NCBI RefSeq assembly: GCF_000961885.1
Contig: NZ_JZKH01000009.1
Location: 69,185-133,184 of the forward strand
Origin: Streptomyces rubellomurinus
GTDB taxonomy: Bacteria; Actinomycetota; Actinomycetes; Streptomycetales; Streptomycetaceae
Direction: 5' to 3'
Length of the DNA: 64,000 nt
Part shown: positions 25,086 to 34,115 of the stretch, piece after piece
Numbering within the stretch: the first letter of the stretch is position 1
Layout: each line of letters starts with the position of its first letter
Translations under genes and position numbers: made by a program
The notes under the pieces: generated by a model
What the model was told of the DNA's origin: nothing
Database searches by the model: none
The model's input: the letters and a program-made list of their open reading frames with translations, nothing else

Positions 25086-26093
25086 CTACTTGGGCGCGTC
25101 GACCCCGGCGGCCTTGGCGATGTCGACGAGCATCGCGTCGGCGGCCTGGACGCCGATGCCGGACATCCAGGTCTCGTCCGGCACGTTGAAGACCTTGTTG
25201 TTCTTGACGGCGTTCAGGCCCTGCCAGACCGGGGTCTGCTGGACCTCGCTCTCCTTGGTCTTGGTCGGGTCGTCGGCGGTGGTGACGAACACCAGGTCGG
25301 CGTCGGCCTGGCCGATCTGCTCGGCACTGACCTCGATGATGTTCTTGTCGACGTCCTGCGCGGCCGGGCGGGTCAGGCCGACGTCCTTCAGGACCACGCC
25401 GCTGTAGGAGGACTTGGCGTACAGGCGGGTCGGCCCGGCGACGAAGCGGACCACCGAGGCGGTCGGCATCGTCCCGTTGTTCTTCGCCTTGATCGCCTCG
25501 CCCAGCTTCTTCGCGCGCGCCTCGTAGTCGGCGAGGGCCTTCTTCGCCTCGTCCTCCTTGCCGAGCGCCTGGGCGTACAGCGCGAGGTTGTCCTTCCACG
25601 GGAACCCGGTGGTCTCGGCGAGCACGGTCGGCGCGATCGCGTTCAGCTGGTCGTACACCTTGGCGTGGCGGACCTTGGAGGACAGGATCAGGTCGGGCTT
25701 GAGGGAGGCGATCAGCTCCAGGTTCGGCTCGTTCATCGGGCCGACGTCCTTGGTGTCCTTGATCTTGTCCTTGAGGTAGTTCGGGAACCCGCCCTCGGTC
25801 TTCATGTGCGGGGACACCGCGCCGACCGGCGTGATGCCGAGCAGCGTGACGTCGTCGAGCTCGCCGCTGTCCAGCACCACGACGCGCTTGGGCTGGGCCT
25901 TGATCTCGGCCGTGCCGGCGGCGTGCTTGACGCTGCGCGGGAACGCGGCGGCGGTGCCGGGCGCGGCGGAGGAGGATGCGGCGGCGGTGTCGCCTCCGGC
26001 CGACTTGTCGTCGCCCCCGCCGCTGCCGCAGGCGGCGAGCAGGGTGGTGGAGAGGGCGGCGGCGAGGACGGCGACGGGCAGTCGGCGGTTCAT
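25086..26093 (-). CDS. Iron-siderophore ABC transporter binding lipoprotein
   Basis: FecB/FepB-type periplasmic-binding lipoprotein, 335 residues, that captures the ferric siderophore outside the cell. Lipobox LLAAC puts the lipidated Cys at about 22, followed by a Ser/Ala linker. The fold starts at PKRVVVLDSGELDDVTLLGI and has LELIASLKPDLILSSKVRH, both typical. Followed by heptad copy 3 and preceded by the ATPase gene with a 74-bp gap. Confidence 0.92.
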   Translation of the reverse strand: MNRRLPVAVLAAALSTTLLAACGSGGGDDKSAGGDTAAASSSAAPGTAAAFPRSVKHAAGTAEIKAQPKRVVVLDSGELDDVTLLGITPVGAVSPHMKTEGGFPNYLKDKIKDTKDVGPMNEPNLELIASLKPDLILSSKVRHAKVYDQLNAIAPTVLAETTGFPWKDNLALYAQALGKEDEAKKALADYEARAKKLGEAIKAKNNGTMPTASVVRFVAGPTRLYAKSSYSGVVLKDVGLTRPAAQDVDKNIIEVSAEQIGQADADLVFVTTADDPTKTKESEVQQTPVWQGLNAVKNNKVFNVPDETWMSGIGVQAADAMLVDIAKAAGVDAPK

Positions 26094-26167
26094 CGGGGAT
26101 TCCTTGCGTCGGGAGAGCGGATCGAACGGGATCGAGCAGGGGGAACAGGACTACGGACGGGGGGAGT

Positions 26168-27004
26168 TCAGGAAGCAGCAGCAGCGGCGTTGCCGGCGCG
26201 GCGCCGGCCCCGGGGCACGACCAGCGGCGTGCCGGTCTCCGGGTCGGGCACCACCCGGCAGGGCACCTGGAAGACGGCCTCCACCAGCTCGGCGGTCAGC
26301 ACCTCGGCGGGCGGCCCGGCGGCGGCGAGCCGCCCGTCCTTGAGCACCACCAGGTGGTCGGCGTACCGGGCGGCCTGCCCGAGGTCGTGCAGCACCATGA
26401 CGACGGTGCGCCCGGCCTCGGCGTGCAGGTCGGAGACCAGGTCGAGCACGTCGAGCTGGTGCCGCAGGTCGAGGAAGGTGGTCGGTTCGTCGAGGAGCAG
26501 CAGGTCGGTCTCCTGGGCGAGCGCGAGCGCGATCCACACCCGCTGGCGCTGCCCGCCGGAGAGCCGGTCGACCTGCCGGTCGCGCAGTTCGGCGGTGCCG
26601 GTGCGCCGCAGCGCCTCCTCGACGGCGGCCTGGTCGGCCTTGCCCCACGGGCTGAGCATCCGCTGGTGCGGGTAGCGGCCGAGCCGGACCAGCGCCTCGA
26701 CGGTGACGGCCTCGGGGGTGACGGGCTGCTGCGGCAGCAGGCCCATCCGCTTGGCGAGGTCGCGGGCGGGCATCCGGTGGATGTCGGCGCCGTCGAGGGT
26801 GACGGTGCCGGCGGCCGGGTCGAGCAGGCGGACGAGTCCGCGCAGCAGGGTGGACTTGCCGCAGGCGTTGGGCCCGACGATGGCGGTGACGGCGCCGCCG
26901 GGCAGCTCGAGGTCGAGCCCGTCGACGATGGTCCGCTCGCCGTAGCGCAGTCCGAGCCCGCGGGTGGCGAGCCGGTTGGCGGAGCCGGCGGTGGCGCTGG
27001 TCAT
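26168..27004 (-). CDS. Iron-siderophore ABC transporter ATP-binding protein
   Basis: FepC/FecE-type ATPase, 278 residues. Walker A GPNACGKST, Q-loop LLPQQPVTPEAVTV, signature LSGGQRQRVWIALALAQ, Walker B LLLLDEPTTFLD and H-loop VLHDLGQAARY are all intact. The start codon overlaps the permease stop by one base (TGATG). Energises uptake through the two permeases upstream. Confidence 0.95.
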   Translation of the reverse strand: MTSATAGSANRLATRGLGLRYGERTIVDGLDLELPGGAVTAIVGPNACGKSTLLRGLVRLLDPAAGTVTLDGADIHRMPARDLAKRMGLLPQQPVTPEAVTVEALVRLGRYPHQRMLSPWGKADQAAVEEALRRTGTAELRDRQVDRLSGGQRQRVWIALALAQETDLLLLDEPTTFLDLRHQLDVLDLVSDLHAEAGRTVVMVLHDLGQAARYADHLVVLKDGRLAAAGPPAEVLTAELVEAVFQVPCRVVPDPETGTPLVVPRGRRRAGNAAAAAS

Positions 27005-28038
27005 CAGCTGCTCCTCTGGGGAAGCCGGCCCTGGCGGATCATCAGCACCAGGAGCCAGGGCGCGCCGAGGGTGGCGGTGACGGCACCGACCGGCAGCCCG
27101 TGGACGGGGATCACGTGGAGGACGAGGAGGTCGGCGGAGAGCAGCAGCACGGCGCCGGTGAGCGCGGTGAGGCCGAGGGTGCCGAGGGTGGGCGGTCCGG
27201 CGAGCAGCCGGACCAGGTGCGGGACGGCGAGGGCGACGAAGGCGACCGGCCCGGTGAGGGCGGCGGCGAGCGAGGCGAGCGTGATGGTGAGCAGCATCAG
27301 CCGGAGCCGGTCGCGGCCGGGGTCGAGGCCGAGGGCGCCGGCGGAGTCGTCGCCGAGGTCGAGGACGGCGACGCGGCGCCGGCTCAGGACCAGGCCGGCG
27401 GTGGTGAGCGCGATGGCGGTGCCGGCGGTCCACACCTCGGTCCAGTTGCGGCCGTACAGCGAGCCGGTGGTCCACTGCAGCGCGGAGGAGGCGAGCTCGG
27501 CCGGGAACCGTACGATCATCAGGTTCACGGCGGCGGCGAGGCCCTGCTGGACCGCCAGGCCGACCAGCACCAGCCGGGTGACGGCCATCTTCGAGCGCCA
27601 GGCGAAGCCGCCGAGCAGCAGCGCGGCGAGCAGTCCGCCGCCGACCGCGGCCAGCGGGATCAGCTGCTGGGAGGCGCCGGTGGCGAGCATCAGCACCGCG
27701 CCGAAGGACGCGCCGCCGGTGATGCCGATGGTGTCGGGGGCGGCCAGCGGGTTGCGGAACAGCCGCTGCAGCAGCGAGCCGGCCATCGCCAGCGCGGCGC
27801 CCGCGATCAGCGCGGACACCACCCGGGGTGCCCGGAACTGCTGCACCACCAGGACGTTGCCGGCGTCGCCCTGCCCGGCCAGGGCGCGCAGCGCGTCCCA
27901 GGCGGAGATGTTCACCCGGCCGGTGCCGAGGGCGATCCCGGTGAGCAGGACCAGCAGGGCGGCGGCGAGCACGGACCACGCGGCGGTGCGGGCCCGGCGG
28001 CGGGCGATCGCGCTCATCGGGGCGGTGGACGCGGTCAC
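27004..28038 (-). CDS. FecCD-type iron-siderophore permease 2
   Basis: Membrane permease of about 344 residues with ten predicted helices. FecCD family motifs are FRAPRVVSALIAGAALAMAG, RNPLAAPDTIGITGGASFGA and GPVAFVALAVPHLVR. The GTG at 28038 overlaps the stop of permease 1 (GTGA). Forms a heterodimer with the product of the upstream gene. Confidence 0.94.
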   Translation of the reverse strand: MTASTAPMSAIARRRARTAAWSVLAAALLVLLTGIALGTGRVNISAWDALRALAGQGDAGNVLVVQQFRAPRVVSALIAGAALAMAGSLLQRLFRNPLAAPDTIGITGGASFGAVLMLATGASQQLIPLAAVGGGLLAALLLGGFAWRSKMAVTRLVLVGLAVQQGLAAAVNLMIVRFPAELASSALQWTTGSLYGRNWTEVWTAGTAIALTTAGLVLSRRRVAVLDLGDDSAGALGLDPGRDRLRLMLLTITLASLAAALTGPVAFVALAVPHLVRLLAGPPTLGTLGLTALTGAVLLLSADLLVLHVIPVHGLPVGAVTATLGAPWLLVLMIRQGRLPQRSS

Positions 28039-29069
28039 TTGGCCACCTTCCGGGCGAGCACGGCGAGCAGCGGCGCGCCGAGGAAGGCGGTCACGATGCC
28101 GACCTCGATCTCGGAGGGGCGCACCACGAGTCGGCCGAGCACGTCGGCGGTGAGCAGCAGCAGCGGACCGGTGATCAGGCAGCCGGGCAGCAGCCAGCGG
28201 TGGTCGTTGCCGAGCAGGGGGCGGACCAGGTGCGGCGCCGCCAGTCCGATGAACGCCACCGGTCCGGCGACGGCGACCGCGCTGCCCGCGAGCAGCACGA
28301 CGGCCAGTCCGCCGACCAGCCGGATGCGGGCGACCGGCACGCCCAGCGACTGCGCGCTCTCGTCGCCGAGGGCGAGCGCGTTGAGCGCGGGCGCGACGGC
28401 GAACGCGGCCAGCAGGCCGAGGGCGAGGACCGGCAGGACGGGGGTGAGGGCGTCCAGGCGCCGCCCGGCGATCGAGCCGACCAGCCAGAACCGGGCCTCG
28501 TCGAGGGTGCGGTGGCTGGCCAGCATCAGTGCGGACGTCCAGGAGGTGAGCACCACGGTGAGCACGGTGCCGCCGAGCGCGAGCCGGACCGGGTCGAGGT
28601 CCCCGCCGCGCCGGGACATCGCGTACGCGGCGACGGCGGCGACGGCCGCGCCGGCGACGGCGAACCAGACGTACTCGACCGGTCGGGAGAGGTCCAGGGC
28701 GTAGATCGCGGCGACCACGGCGAGGCTCGCGCCGGCGTTGATGCCAAGGGTGATCGGCGAGGCCAGCGGGTTGCGGGTGACGCCCTGGGCGACGGCCCCG
28801 GCGATGCCGAGCGCGGCGCCGACCGCCAGCCCGATGAGGGTGCGCGGGACCCGAAGGCCCGTCACCACGTCGGCGTCGGTGCCGTGGGCGGAGCCGGTGA
28901 GGGCGTCGACGACGGTGGTCAGCGGGACGGAGCGGGAGCCGAGCGCGAGGCTCAGCGCGGCGCACAGCACCAGGGCGCACAGCCCGGCGACCAGCAGCAG
29001 GGGCCGCCGGACCGCCGAGGATCGGGGGGTCGCCGGGGCGGTGTCGCCCGGCGGGTCGGTTCTCAGCAC
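28035..29069 (-). CDS. FecCD-type iron-siderophore permease 1
   Basis: Membrane permease of about 344 residues. Motifs LRVPRTLIGLAVGAALGIAG, RNPLASPITLGINAGAS and GPVAFIGLAAPHLVRPLLG mark the FecCD family. The GTG at 29069 gives a normal N-terminus just before TM1; longer readings would run through the iron box at 29081. First gene of the transport operon, under that iron box. Confidence 0.92.
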   Translation of the reverse strand: MLRTDPPGDTAPATPRSSAVRRPLLLVAGLCALVLCAALSLALGSRSVPLTTVVDALTGSAHGTDADVVTGLRVPRTLIGLAVGAALGIAGAVAQGVTRNPLASPITLGINAGASLAVVAAIYALDLSRPVEYVWFAVAGAAVAAVAAYAMSRRGGDLDPVRLALGGTVLTVVLTSWTSALMLASHRTLDEARFWLVGSIAGRRLDALTPVLPVLALGLLAAFAVAPALNALALGDESAQSLGVPVARIRLVGGLAVVLLAGSAVAVAGPVAFIGLAAPHLVRPLLGNDHRWLLPGCLITGPLLLLTADVLGRLVVRPSEIEVGIVTAFLGAPLLAVLARKVAK

Positions 29070-29080
29070 GAGGAGACATA

Positions 29081-29099
29081 TTAGGTTAGGTTTACCTAA
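29081..29099. promoter_or_regulatory. Iron box of the siderophore transport operon
   Basis: TTAGGTTAGGTTTACCTAA matches the 19-bp DmdR1/IdeR consensus at nearly every position. It lies 11 bp before the GTG of permease 1 on the minus strand. Confidence 0.93.
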
Positions 29100-29219
29100 C
29101 TTCGTCAACCTCGGGTCGGACGCCTCCGGGGCTCTGACCTGGGAGCGCCCCTGGGTGGGGCGGGTGCGGTGGGCGTGGCGGGTGCGTCCCGGGTGGCCGG
29201 TGGTGCTCTTGAGGCATTG

Positions 29220-29238
29220 TAAGGTGAGGCTCACCTTA
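29220..29238. promoter_or_regulatory. Iron box upstream of the FhuF-like gene
   Basis: TAAGGTGAGGCTCACCTTA, a perfect 9+1+9 dyad close to the iron-box consensus, ending 33 bp before the ATG at 29272. Independent of the box 120 bp to the left, so the divergent pair has two repressor sites. Confidence 0.92.
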
Positions 29239-29271
29239 ATCGATCATCCGGAGTCGATCTCGGGAGCGCCG

Positions 29272-30216
29272 ATGACCCCCGGAACACCCCTGCCCTCGTC
29301 CCTGCCCTCGCCCGTGGCCGTCGGGTCCGCTGCGGCTGCCGTGTCGTCTGCGCCTGCCGCGCCTGCTGTGCCTGCTGCGCCTGTCGGGCCCGATGCGCTC
29401 GGTACGCCCCCGTCGCCCCCGTCGCCCGCGTCGCCGCCCGCTTCGACGGCCGACTACCGGCGCCTGCGCGAGCTCTGCCCCGCGCTCGACCTGCGCCTGC
29501 TCGGCCCCGCCGACCCCGACCCCGCCGCCGCGGACGGCTGGCACACCGGAGCCGAACTCGCCACCGACGAAAGGGCCCTGGCCGCCGCGCTGGCCGGGGA
29601 GGAGGACCGCATCGCGGCCGCCCACGGCCGCGCGCCGCGCCCCCACGTCACCGCCTCCCGGCTGCTCCACCACTACGCCTGGTCCGCCTGCCTGCTCATC
29701 GCCGGCCCCTGGCACCTGGCCCGCCAGGTCCCCGACCTCACCCCCGCCGACCTCTGGCTGCACACCCCCAGCGGCGACCTCGCGCTGCGCCCGCGCCCGC
29801 ACCTCGCCCTCCCGCCGCTGCCGCCGCCCGGCGAGGACGAGCTGCGCGCCGAACTGCGCGCCGCCGTGGTCGCCCACCTCGAACCGCTGGTCGCCGCCTT
29901 CGCCGGGCCCACCCGCCGCCGCGACCGCGCCCTCTGGGGCATGGTCACCGACGACCTCGCCTCCGCCCTCTGGTACCTCGGCCGGATGCTCGGCGAGGAG
30001 GACGCCGCGGTGGCCGCCGCCGCGGCCGTCCTGCCCGGCGGCACCCTCCCGCTCCCCGGCGCCGCCGACTTCCGCCGCCTGCACACCCCGGACGGGCGCG
30101 CCCACCACACCCGCACCCGGCTCGGCTGCTGCCTCTACTACGCCGTCTCCCCGGCCGCCGAAGCCTGCCTGACCTGCCCGCGCACCTGCGACGAGGAGCG
30201 GCTGCGCAGGCTCTGA
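29272..30216 (+). CDS. FhuF-like (2Fe-2S) siderophore-iron reductase
   Basis: Cytoplasmic ferric-siderophore reductase of the FhuF group, 314 residues. The N-terminal 60 residues are a Pro/Ala/Ser-rich low-complexity leader. The C-terminus carries the cluster motif GCCLYYAVSPAAEACLTCPRTC (written here: Cys-Cys, ten residues, Cys-x2-Cys), the unusual C-C-x10-C-x2-C ligand set of FhuF. Divergent from the transport operon and with its own iron box, so it should be induced when iron is scarce to release iron from the imported chelate. Confidence 0.88.
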   Translation: MTPGTPLPSSLPSPVAVGSAAAAVSSAPAAPAVPAAPVGPDALGTPPSPPSPASPPASTADYRRLRELCPALDLRLLGPADPDPAAADGWHTGAELATDERALAAALAGEEDRIAAAHGRAPRPHVTASRLLHHYAWSACLLIAGPWHLARQVPDLTPADLWLHTPSGDLALRPRPHLALPPLPPPGEDELRAELRAAVVAHLEPLVAAFAGPTRRRDRALWGMVTDDLASALWYLGRMLGEEDAAVAAAAAVLPGGTLPLPGAADFRRLHTPDGRAHHTRTRLGCCLYYAVSPAAEACLTCPRTCDEERLRRL

Positions 30217-30338
30217 CGGCGGGTCGGCCGCTCTCCGCTCTCCGCTCTCCGGTCGCCGCTGCCGCCTTCCTGGCCGTACCGGTCGCACCGGCCGTACCGG
30301 GCGGCCGGTTGTCAGTGTCGTGCGCTAGCGTCCCGTCC

Positions 30339-30740
30339 ATGATCGATGCGACGACGCGGGTCCGGATCGCCCGCCCCTCCCGCGACCTGGCGGCCGCCGA
30401 GCGCTTCTACGTCGGCGGCCTCGGCCTCGACGTGCTGTGGCGCACCACCGAGCGGGTGCCCGGCGAGCACGACCTGCTGATGGTCGGTCCGCCCGGCGGC
30501 GCCTGGCACTTCGAGCTCACCCACGACCCGGAGCACCCGCTGGAACCGACCCCGACCGTGGACGACCTCTTCGTCGTCTACCTCGGCGCGCCCGCCGACG
30601 ACGCCCTGGTCGCCCGGCTGGAGGCGGCCGGTGGCAGCCGCGTCCGGGCCCACAACCCGTACTGGGACGAGCACGGCGTCACGGTGTCCGACCCGGACGG
30701 CTACCGGCTGGTGCTCTGCTCCCGCGCCTGGGGCGCCTGA
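30339..30740 (+). CDS. VOC-family (glyoxalase/dioxygenase fold) protein
   Basis: 133-residue single vicinal-oxygen-chelate domain. Begins TRVRIARPSRDLAAAERFYVGGLGLDVLW and ends HGVTVSDPDGYRLVLC, both typical. Candidate metal ligands are the His in AWHFELTHD and the C-terminal strand. Could be a lyase, a dioxygenase-like enzyme or a binding-type resistance protein; context does not decide. Confidence 0.88.
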   Translation: MIDATTRVRIARPSRDLAAAERFYVGGLGLDVLWRTTERVPGEHDLLMVGPPGGAWHFELTHDPEHPLEPTPTVDDLFVVYLGAPADDALVARLEAAGGSRVRAHNPYWDEHGVTVSDPDGYRLVLCSRAWGA

Positions 30741-30956
30741 CCGGGCCGGCCGCCGAACCGGCCGTCGCCGAACCGCCACCGGGCCGTCCCCGGCCGTCCG
30801 CCGCGGATTGTTGGCCTCGCGGCCACCCGCAGAACGGTCGGTGTTCGACCTTTCGTACGGCACGGCCGCCAGCGTCGGATGATCGACCGGCCACGGGGGT
30901 GGCCGAACGTGCGGGGGCGCTGCGTCCTCGCGGACGGATCCATGGGGGGATCGACG

Positions 30957-31925
30957 ATGCGGAACACACACAGCTCACCGGGCGCGCCCGGCCTGCGCGC
31001 CGTCCAGGACGCCGTCGTGCGGGCCCTGGCCGAGCGCACCCCCGGCGGGGTACGGCCGGGAGAACTCGACCGCGACGGACGGGCGTTGCGCTGGGTGGAG
31101 GCCGGTGGGGACACCGGCGAGGAGAACGGCCCCGCCCCGGTGGTGCTGATCGCGGGCTGCGGCGGCGGCGCGCTCGACTGGGCACCGGTCCTGCCCGAAC
31201 TCGCCCGGCACCGCCGGGTGGTGGCGTACGACCGGGCCGGCCTCGGCGCCAGCGAGCCGCGCCGCGCGGCCGGCCCCGACCTGGACGCCCAGGTCGCCGA
31301 CCTGGCCGCCCTGGTGGCCGGGCTCGACGCCGGACCGGCCGTCCTGGTCGGGCACAGCTGGGGCGGCCAGCTGGCCCAACTCCTCGCCTGGCAACGGCCG
31401 GAGCTCGTCGCGGGCCTGGTCCTGGTCGACCCCGCGCACGAGGAGTTCCAGCCGCCGCTGATCCGGGCCGCCGAGACGGTGCTCAACCGGGTGTGGCTGC
31501 TCCGGGCCGCGCTCGCGGAACCCGGGCCCGCCACCGGCACCGCCGACGCCGCCACCTATGCATCCGGAGCCGCCACCGCCGCCGAAGTCGCCGAGGCCGC
31601 CGTCCTCGCCCACCGCCACCAGCGCCGGACCGTCCTCGACGAGACCCGGCTCACCGCCCTCGCCGTCCCCGAACTGCGCCGCCGCCGCGCCGCCGCGCGA
31701 CTGCCCGAGGTGCCGGTGACCGTCCTCAGCGCGACCAAGGGCCTGCCCGCCGCGATGCGCGGCCGGTGGACCGCGATGCAGTCGCGCATCGTGGCCGGCC
31801 ACCCGAGGGGCCAGCACGTCGTGGTGCCCGGGGCCGGCCACGCCGTCCACGCCGACCGGCCCGGGGCCGTCGTCGCCGCCGTGCTGGAGGTCGCCGAGCA
31901 CGCCCGGCGCGTCCGGCTCCGGTGA
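30957..31925 (+). CDS. Alpha/beta hydrolase
   Basis: 322-residue alpha/beta hydrolase. Nucleophile elbow GHSWGG (Ser about 124), catalytic His in GAGHAVHADRP near the end, and a candidate acid in VDPAHEEF or later. The oxyanion region is LIAGCGGGALDW. No signal peptide. The ATG at 30957 has a good GGGGGGA site before it. The substrate is unknown; separated from the VOC gene by 216 bp in which I see nothing. Confidence 0.88.
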   Translation: MRNTHSSPGAPGLRAVQDAVVRALAERTPGGVRPGELDRDGRALRWVEAGGDTGEENGPAPVVLIAGCGGGALDWAPVLPELARHRRVVAYDRAGLGASEPRRAAGPDLDAQVADLAALVAGLDAGPAVLVGHSWGGQLAQLLAWQRPELVAGLVLVDPAHEEFQPPLIRAAETVLNRVWLLRAALAEPGPATGTADAATYASGAATAAEVAEAAVLAHRHQRRTVLDETRLTALAVPELRRRRAAARLPEVPVTVLSATKGLPAAMRGRWTAMQSRIVAGHPRGQHVVVPGAGHAVHADRPGAVVAAVLEVAEHARRVRLR

Positions 31926-32042
31926 CGGCCGCTCACGCCCAATGTCCCTCCTCAGGGAGGATTCTGAGGCCATGACACCCTCTGGCACACTGTGGGCCGA
32001 CGACCCGCCGGGCGGGTCACGACACACCTGGGGGGTGGGGGC

Positions 32043-34115
32043 ATGATCGGTTCTGGCACCGTGCTGAACGTCCGGTACCGGCTGATCGAGCGGCTCGGCC
32101 GCGGCGGCATGGGCGAGGTCTGGCGGGCCCACGACTCGGTGCTGGCCCGGAAGGTCGCGGTCAAGATCCTCAACGCGGAGCTGTTCGACAACGCCGCCGC
32201 GATCGAGAGCTTCCGCCGCGAGGCCCAGCTCGTCGCCGCGATCGACCACCCGGGCGTCGTGAAGGTCCACGACTACGGCGAGACCGGCGTCGGCGTCGGC
32301 GTCGGCGTCGGCGAGAACGACGGTGACGGTGACAGCCGCGGTGATGGTGACGGTCACGGCGACAGTGAGGGTGGCGGCGGGGGCACCGGCGACCGCTGCG
32401 CCTACATCGTGATGGACCTGATCGACGGCCGGCCGCTGAACCAGGTGCTCGAAGCGGAGGGGCGGATGCCGCCCGAGCGGGCCCTCGGCATGGTGGCCGC
32501 CGCGCTGGACGCGCTGCACGCCGCGCACCAGCGCTCCATCGTCCACCGGGACATCAAGCCCTCCAATCTGATGGTGCGCCGCAGCGACGACGCCGTGGTG
32601 GTGACCGACTTCGGCATCGCCCTGGCGATCGCGGGCACCAAGGCCACCAAGCGCTCCGGCGTCATCGGCACCGCCGCCTACATGTCCCCCGAGCAGGCCG
32701 TGAACGGCAGGATCGGGCCGGCCTCCGACCTGTACTCGATCGGGGTCGTCTGCTACGAACTGCTGGTCGGCAGGCTGCCGTTCGTCGGCGACGGGCCGGT
32801 GCAGGTCGCGATCAAGCACGTCCACGAACCGGTGCCGGACCTGCCGAAGACCGTCCCGGCGGCCGTCCGCGAACTGGTCGTCCGGGCGCTGGCCAAGGCG
32901 CCGGAGGACCGGTTCGCGAGCGCGGCCGATATGGCGGCGGCGGCCCGGGCGGCGGTCGGCCTTCCTCCCGGGTCGGCGGCCGACACCGGCACGGTCGACC
33001 TGCGGGGGAAGGCCGCCGCGGCGGTGCCGGCTCCGGTCCCGGCCGCGGAAGCGGACCCGGCCGCGAAGGCGCGGCCGGCGGTGAAGGCGGAGCCGGTGCT
33101 GAAGGTGGATCCGGACCGGCCGACCGAACCGGTCAGGCGCCGCTCGCGGCGCACCCTGCTGGTGCCGATCATCATTCCGGCCGTCATATCGGTGGGCACG
33201 GCGACCGCGCTGCTGATCGACCGCAGCCCCGGCAGCGCGAACGCGAGCGCGCCGCCCGACGCCCGGCAGACGGTCGCCGCGACGGCCCCGGCCACCCCGG
33301 GCGGTGCCGCTCCGGACACCGCCACGGCCGCCACCACCGCGCCGACCGGGACCCCGGGCGCCACCCAGCCCGGCCAGCAGCCCGCTACCCCCGACCAGGG
33401 GCAGCCGCAGCCGCAGCAGCCCGGTACGGCGGCCGGCGCGGCCGGCGGGGCCGCCGCCCAGCCGGGCCGGGGTGGCAACGCGGGCGGCAGCGGCGGCGGG
33501 TCCGGCAACGGGGGCCAGGGCGGGGGTGCGGCCGGCGGCGGCACGGCGCACCAGCCGGCGCCCGCACCCGCACCCGCCAACCCCGCCAACCCTGCCAATC
33601 CCGCGAATCCCGCGAACCCCAACCCGCAGCCGCCGCCGCAGAACTCCTCCGGCGGCCCGTCGTCCGGCGGTTCGTCCGGCGCCGGCGGCAACCCGCCGCC
33701 GGCGCAGACCTCCGACCGGCCGTCCAGCTGCGGAGGGAGCAGCTGGACCAAGATCGTCAGCGCCTCGTCCGGCGCGGCGATCGGTCTGGCCAACGACAAC
33801 CTCGACGCCGGCAACCCGATCGTCCTGGGCGGCCACGCGCAGTACGGCTGGGTGGTGACGACCGGCAGCTGGAACGAGTACCGCGCGTGCAACTCCGGTG
33901 GTCCGAACCTCGTGTTCGGCTTCCTCAACGACGACTCGGTCGGTGTGGGCGACGTCTTCAGCATCGCCTACCGGTGGACGGTCCAGTCCGCCGGTTCGGG
34001 CACCTACACCCTGGGCGACGGCACCCGGTGCATGACGTCCAACGGCGCTGGGCAGCGCGTCACCATGCAGACCTGCACGAAAGGTCTCGCGGCCCAGCAA
34101 TGGAGGTTCCAGTGA
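32043..34115 (+). CDS. Membrane Ser/Thr protein kinase with ricin-type ectodomain
   Basis: PknB-type kinase, 690 residues. The kinase domain (about 12-300) has GRGGMGEVW, catalytic Lys41, HRDIKPSN (about 168-175), DFG (189-191) and YMSPEQ. An insert of about 35 residues (80-115), almost only Gly, Val, Asp, Ser and Glu, lies between the beta-4 and beta-5 strands. A membrane helix (VPIIIPAVISVGTATALLI) follows at about 378-398. The outside part is a Pro/Gly/Asn/Ala-rich stalk, then a C-terminal 130-residue ricin-B-like module with paired cysteines and the QxW-type end AAQQWRFQ. It may sense a cell-wall or external glycan. Confidence 0.9.
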   Translation: MIGSGTVLNVRYRLIERLGRGGMGEVWRAHDSVLARKVAVKILNAELFDNAAAIESFRREAQLVAAIDHPGVVKVHDYGETGVGVGVGVGENDGDGDSRGDGDGHGDSEGGGGGTGDRCAYIVMDLIDGRPLNQVLEAEGRMPPERALGMVAAALDALHAAHQRSIVHRDIKPSNLMVRRSDDAVVVTDFGIALAIAGTKATKRSGVIGTAAYMSPEQAVNGRIGPASDLYSIGVVCYELLVGRLPFVGDGPVQVAIKHVHEPVPDLPKTVPAAVRELVVRALAKAPEDRFASAADMAAAARAAVGLPPGSAADTGTVDLRGKAAAAVPAPVPAAEADPAAKARPAVKAEPVLKVDPDRPTEPVRRRSRRTLLVPIIIPAVISVGTATALLIDRSPGSANASAPPDARQTVAATAPATPGGAAPDTATAATTAPTGTPGATQPGQQPATPDQGQPQPQQPGTAAGAAGGAAAQPGRGGNAGGSGGGSGNGGQGGGAAGGGTAHQPAPAPAPANPANPANPANPANPNPQPPPQNSSGGPSSGGSSGAGGNPPPAQTSDRPSSCGGSSWTKIVSASSGAAIGLANDNLDAGNPIVLGGHAQYGWVVTTGSWNEYRACNSGGPNLVFGFLNDDSVGVGDVFSIAYRWTVQSAGSGTYTLGDGTRCMTSNGAGQRVTMQTCTKGLAAQQWRFQ

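Noticed and set aside
28035..29234. Longer permease reading frame up to 29234
   Set aside because: It crosses both iron boxes and the promoter region; the normal N-terminus begins at the GTG at 29069.
30975..34100. A 1041-residue open frame on the minus strand
   Set aside because: Antisense to the hydrolase and the Ser/Thr kinase, both with clear motifs. No domain seen in the antisense product.
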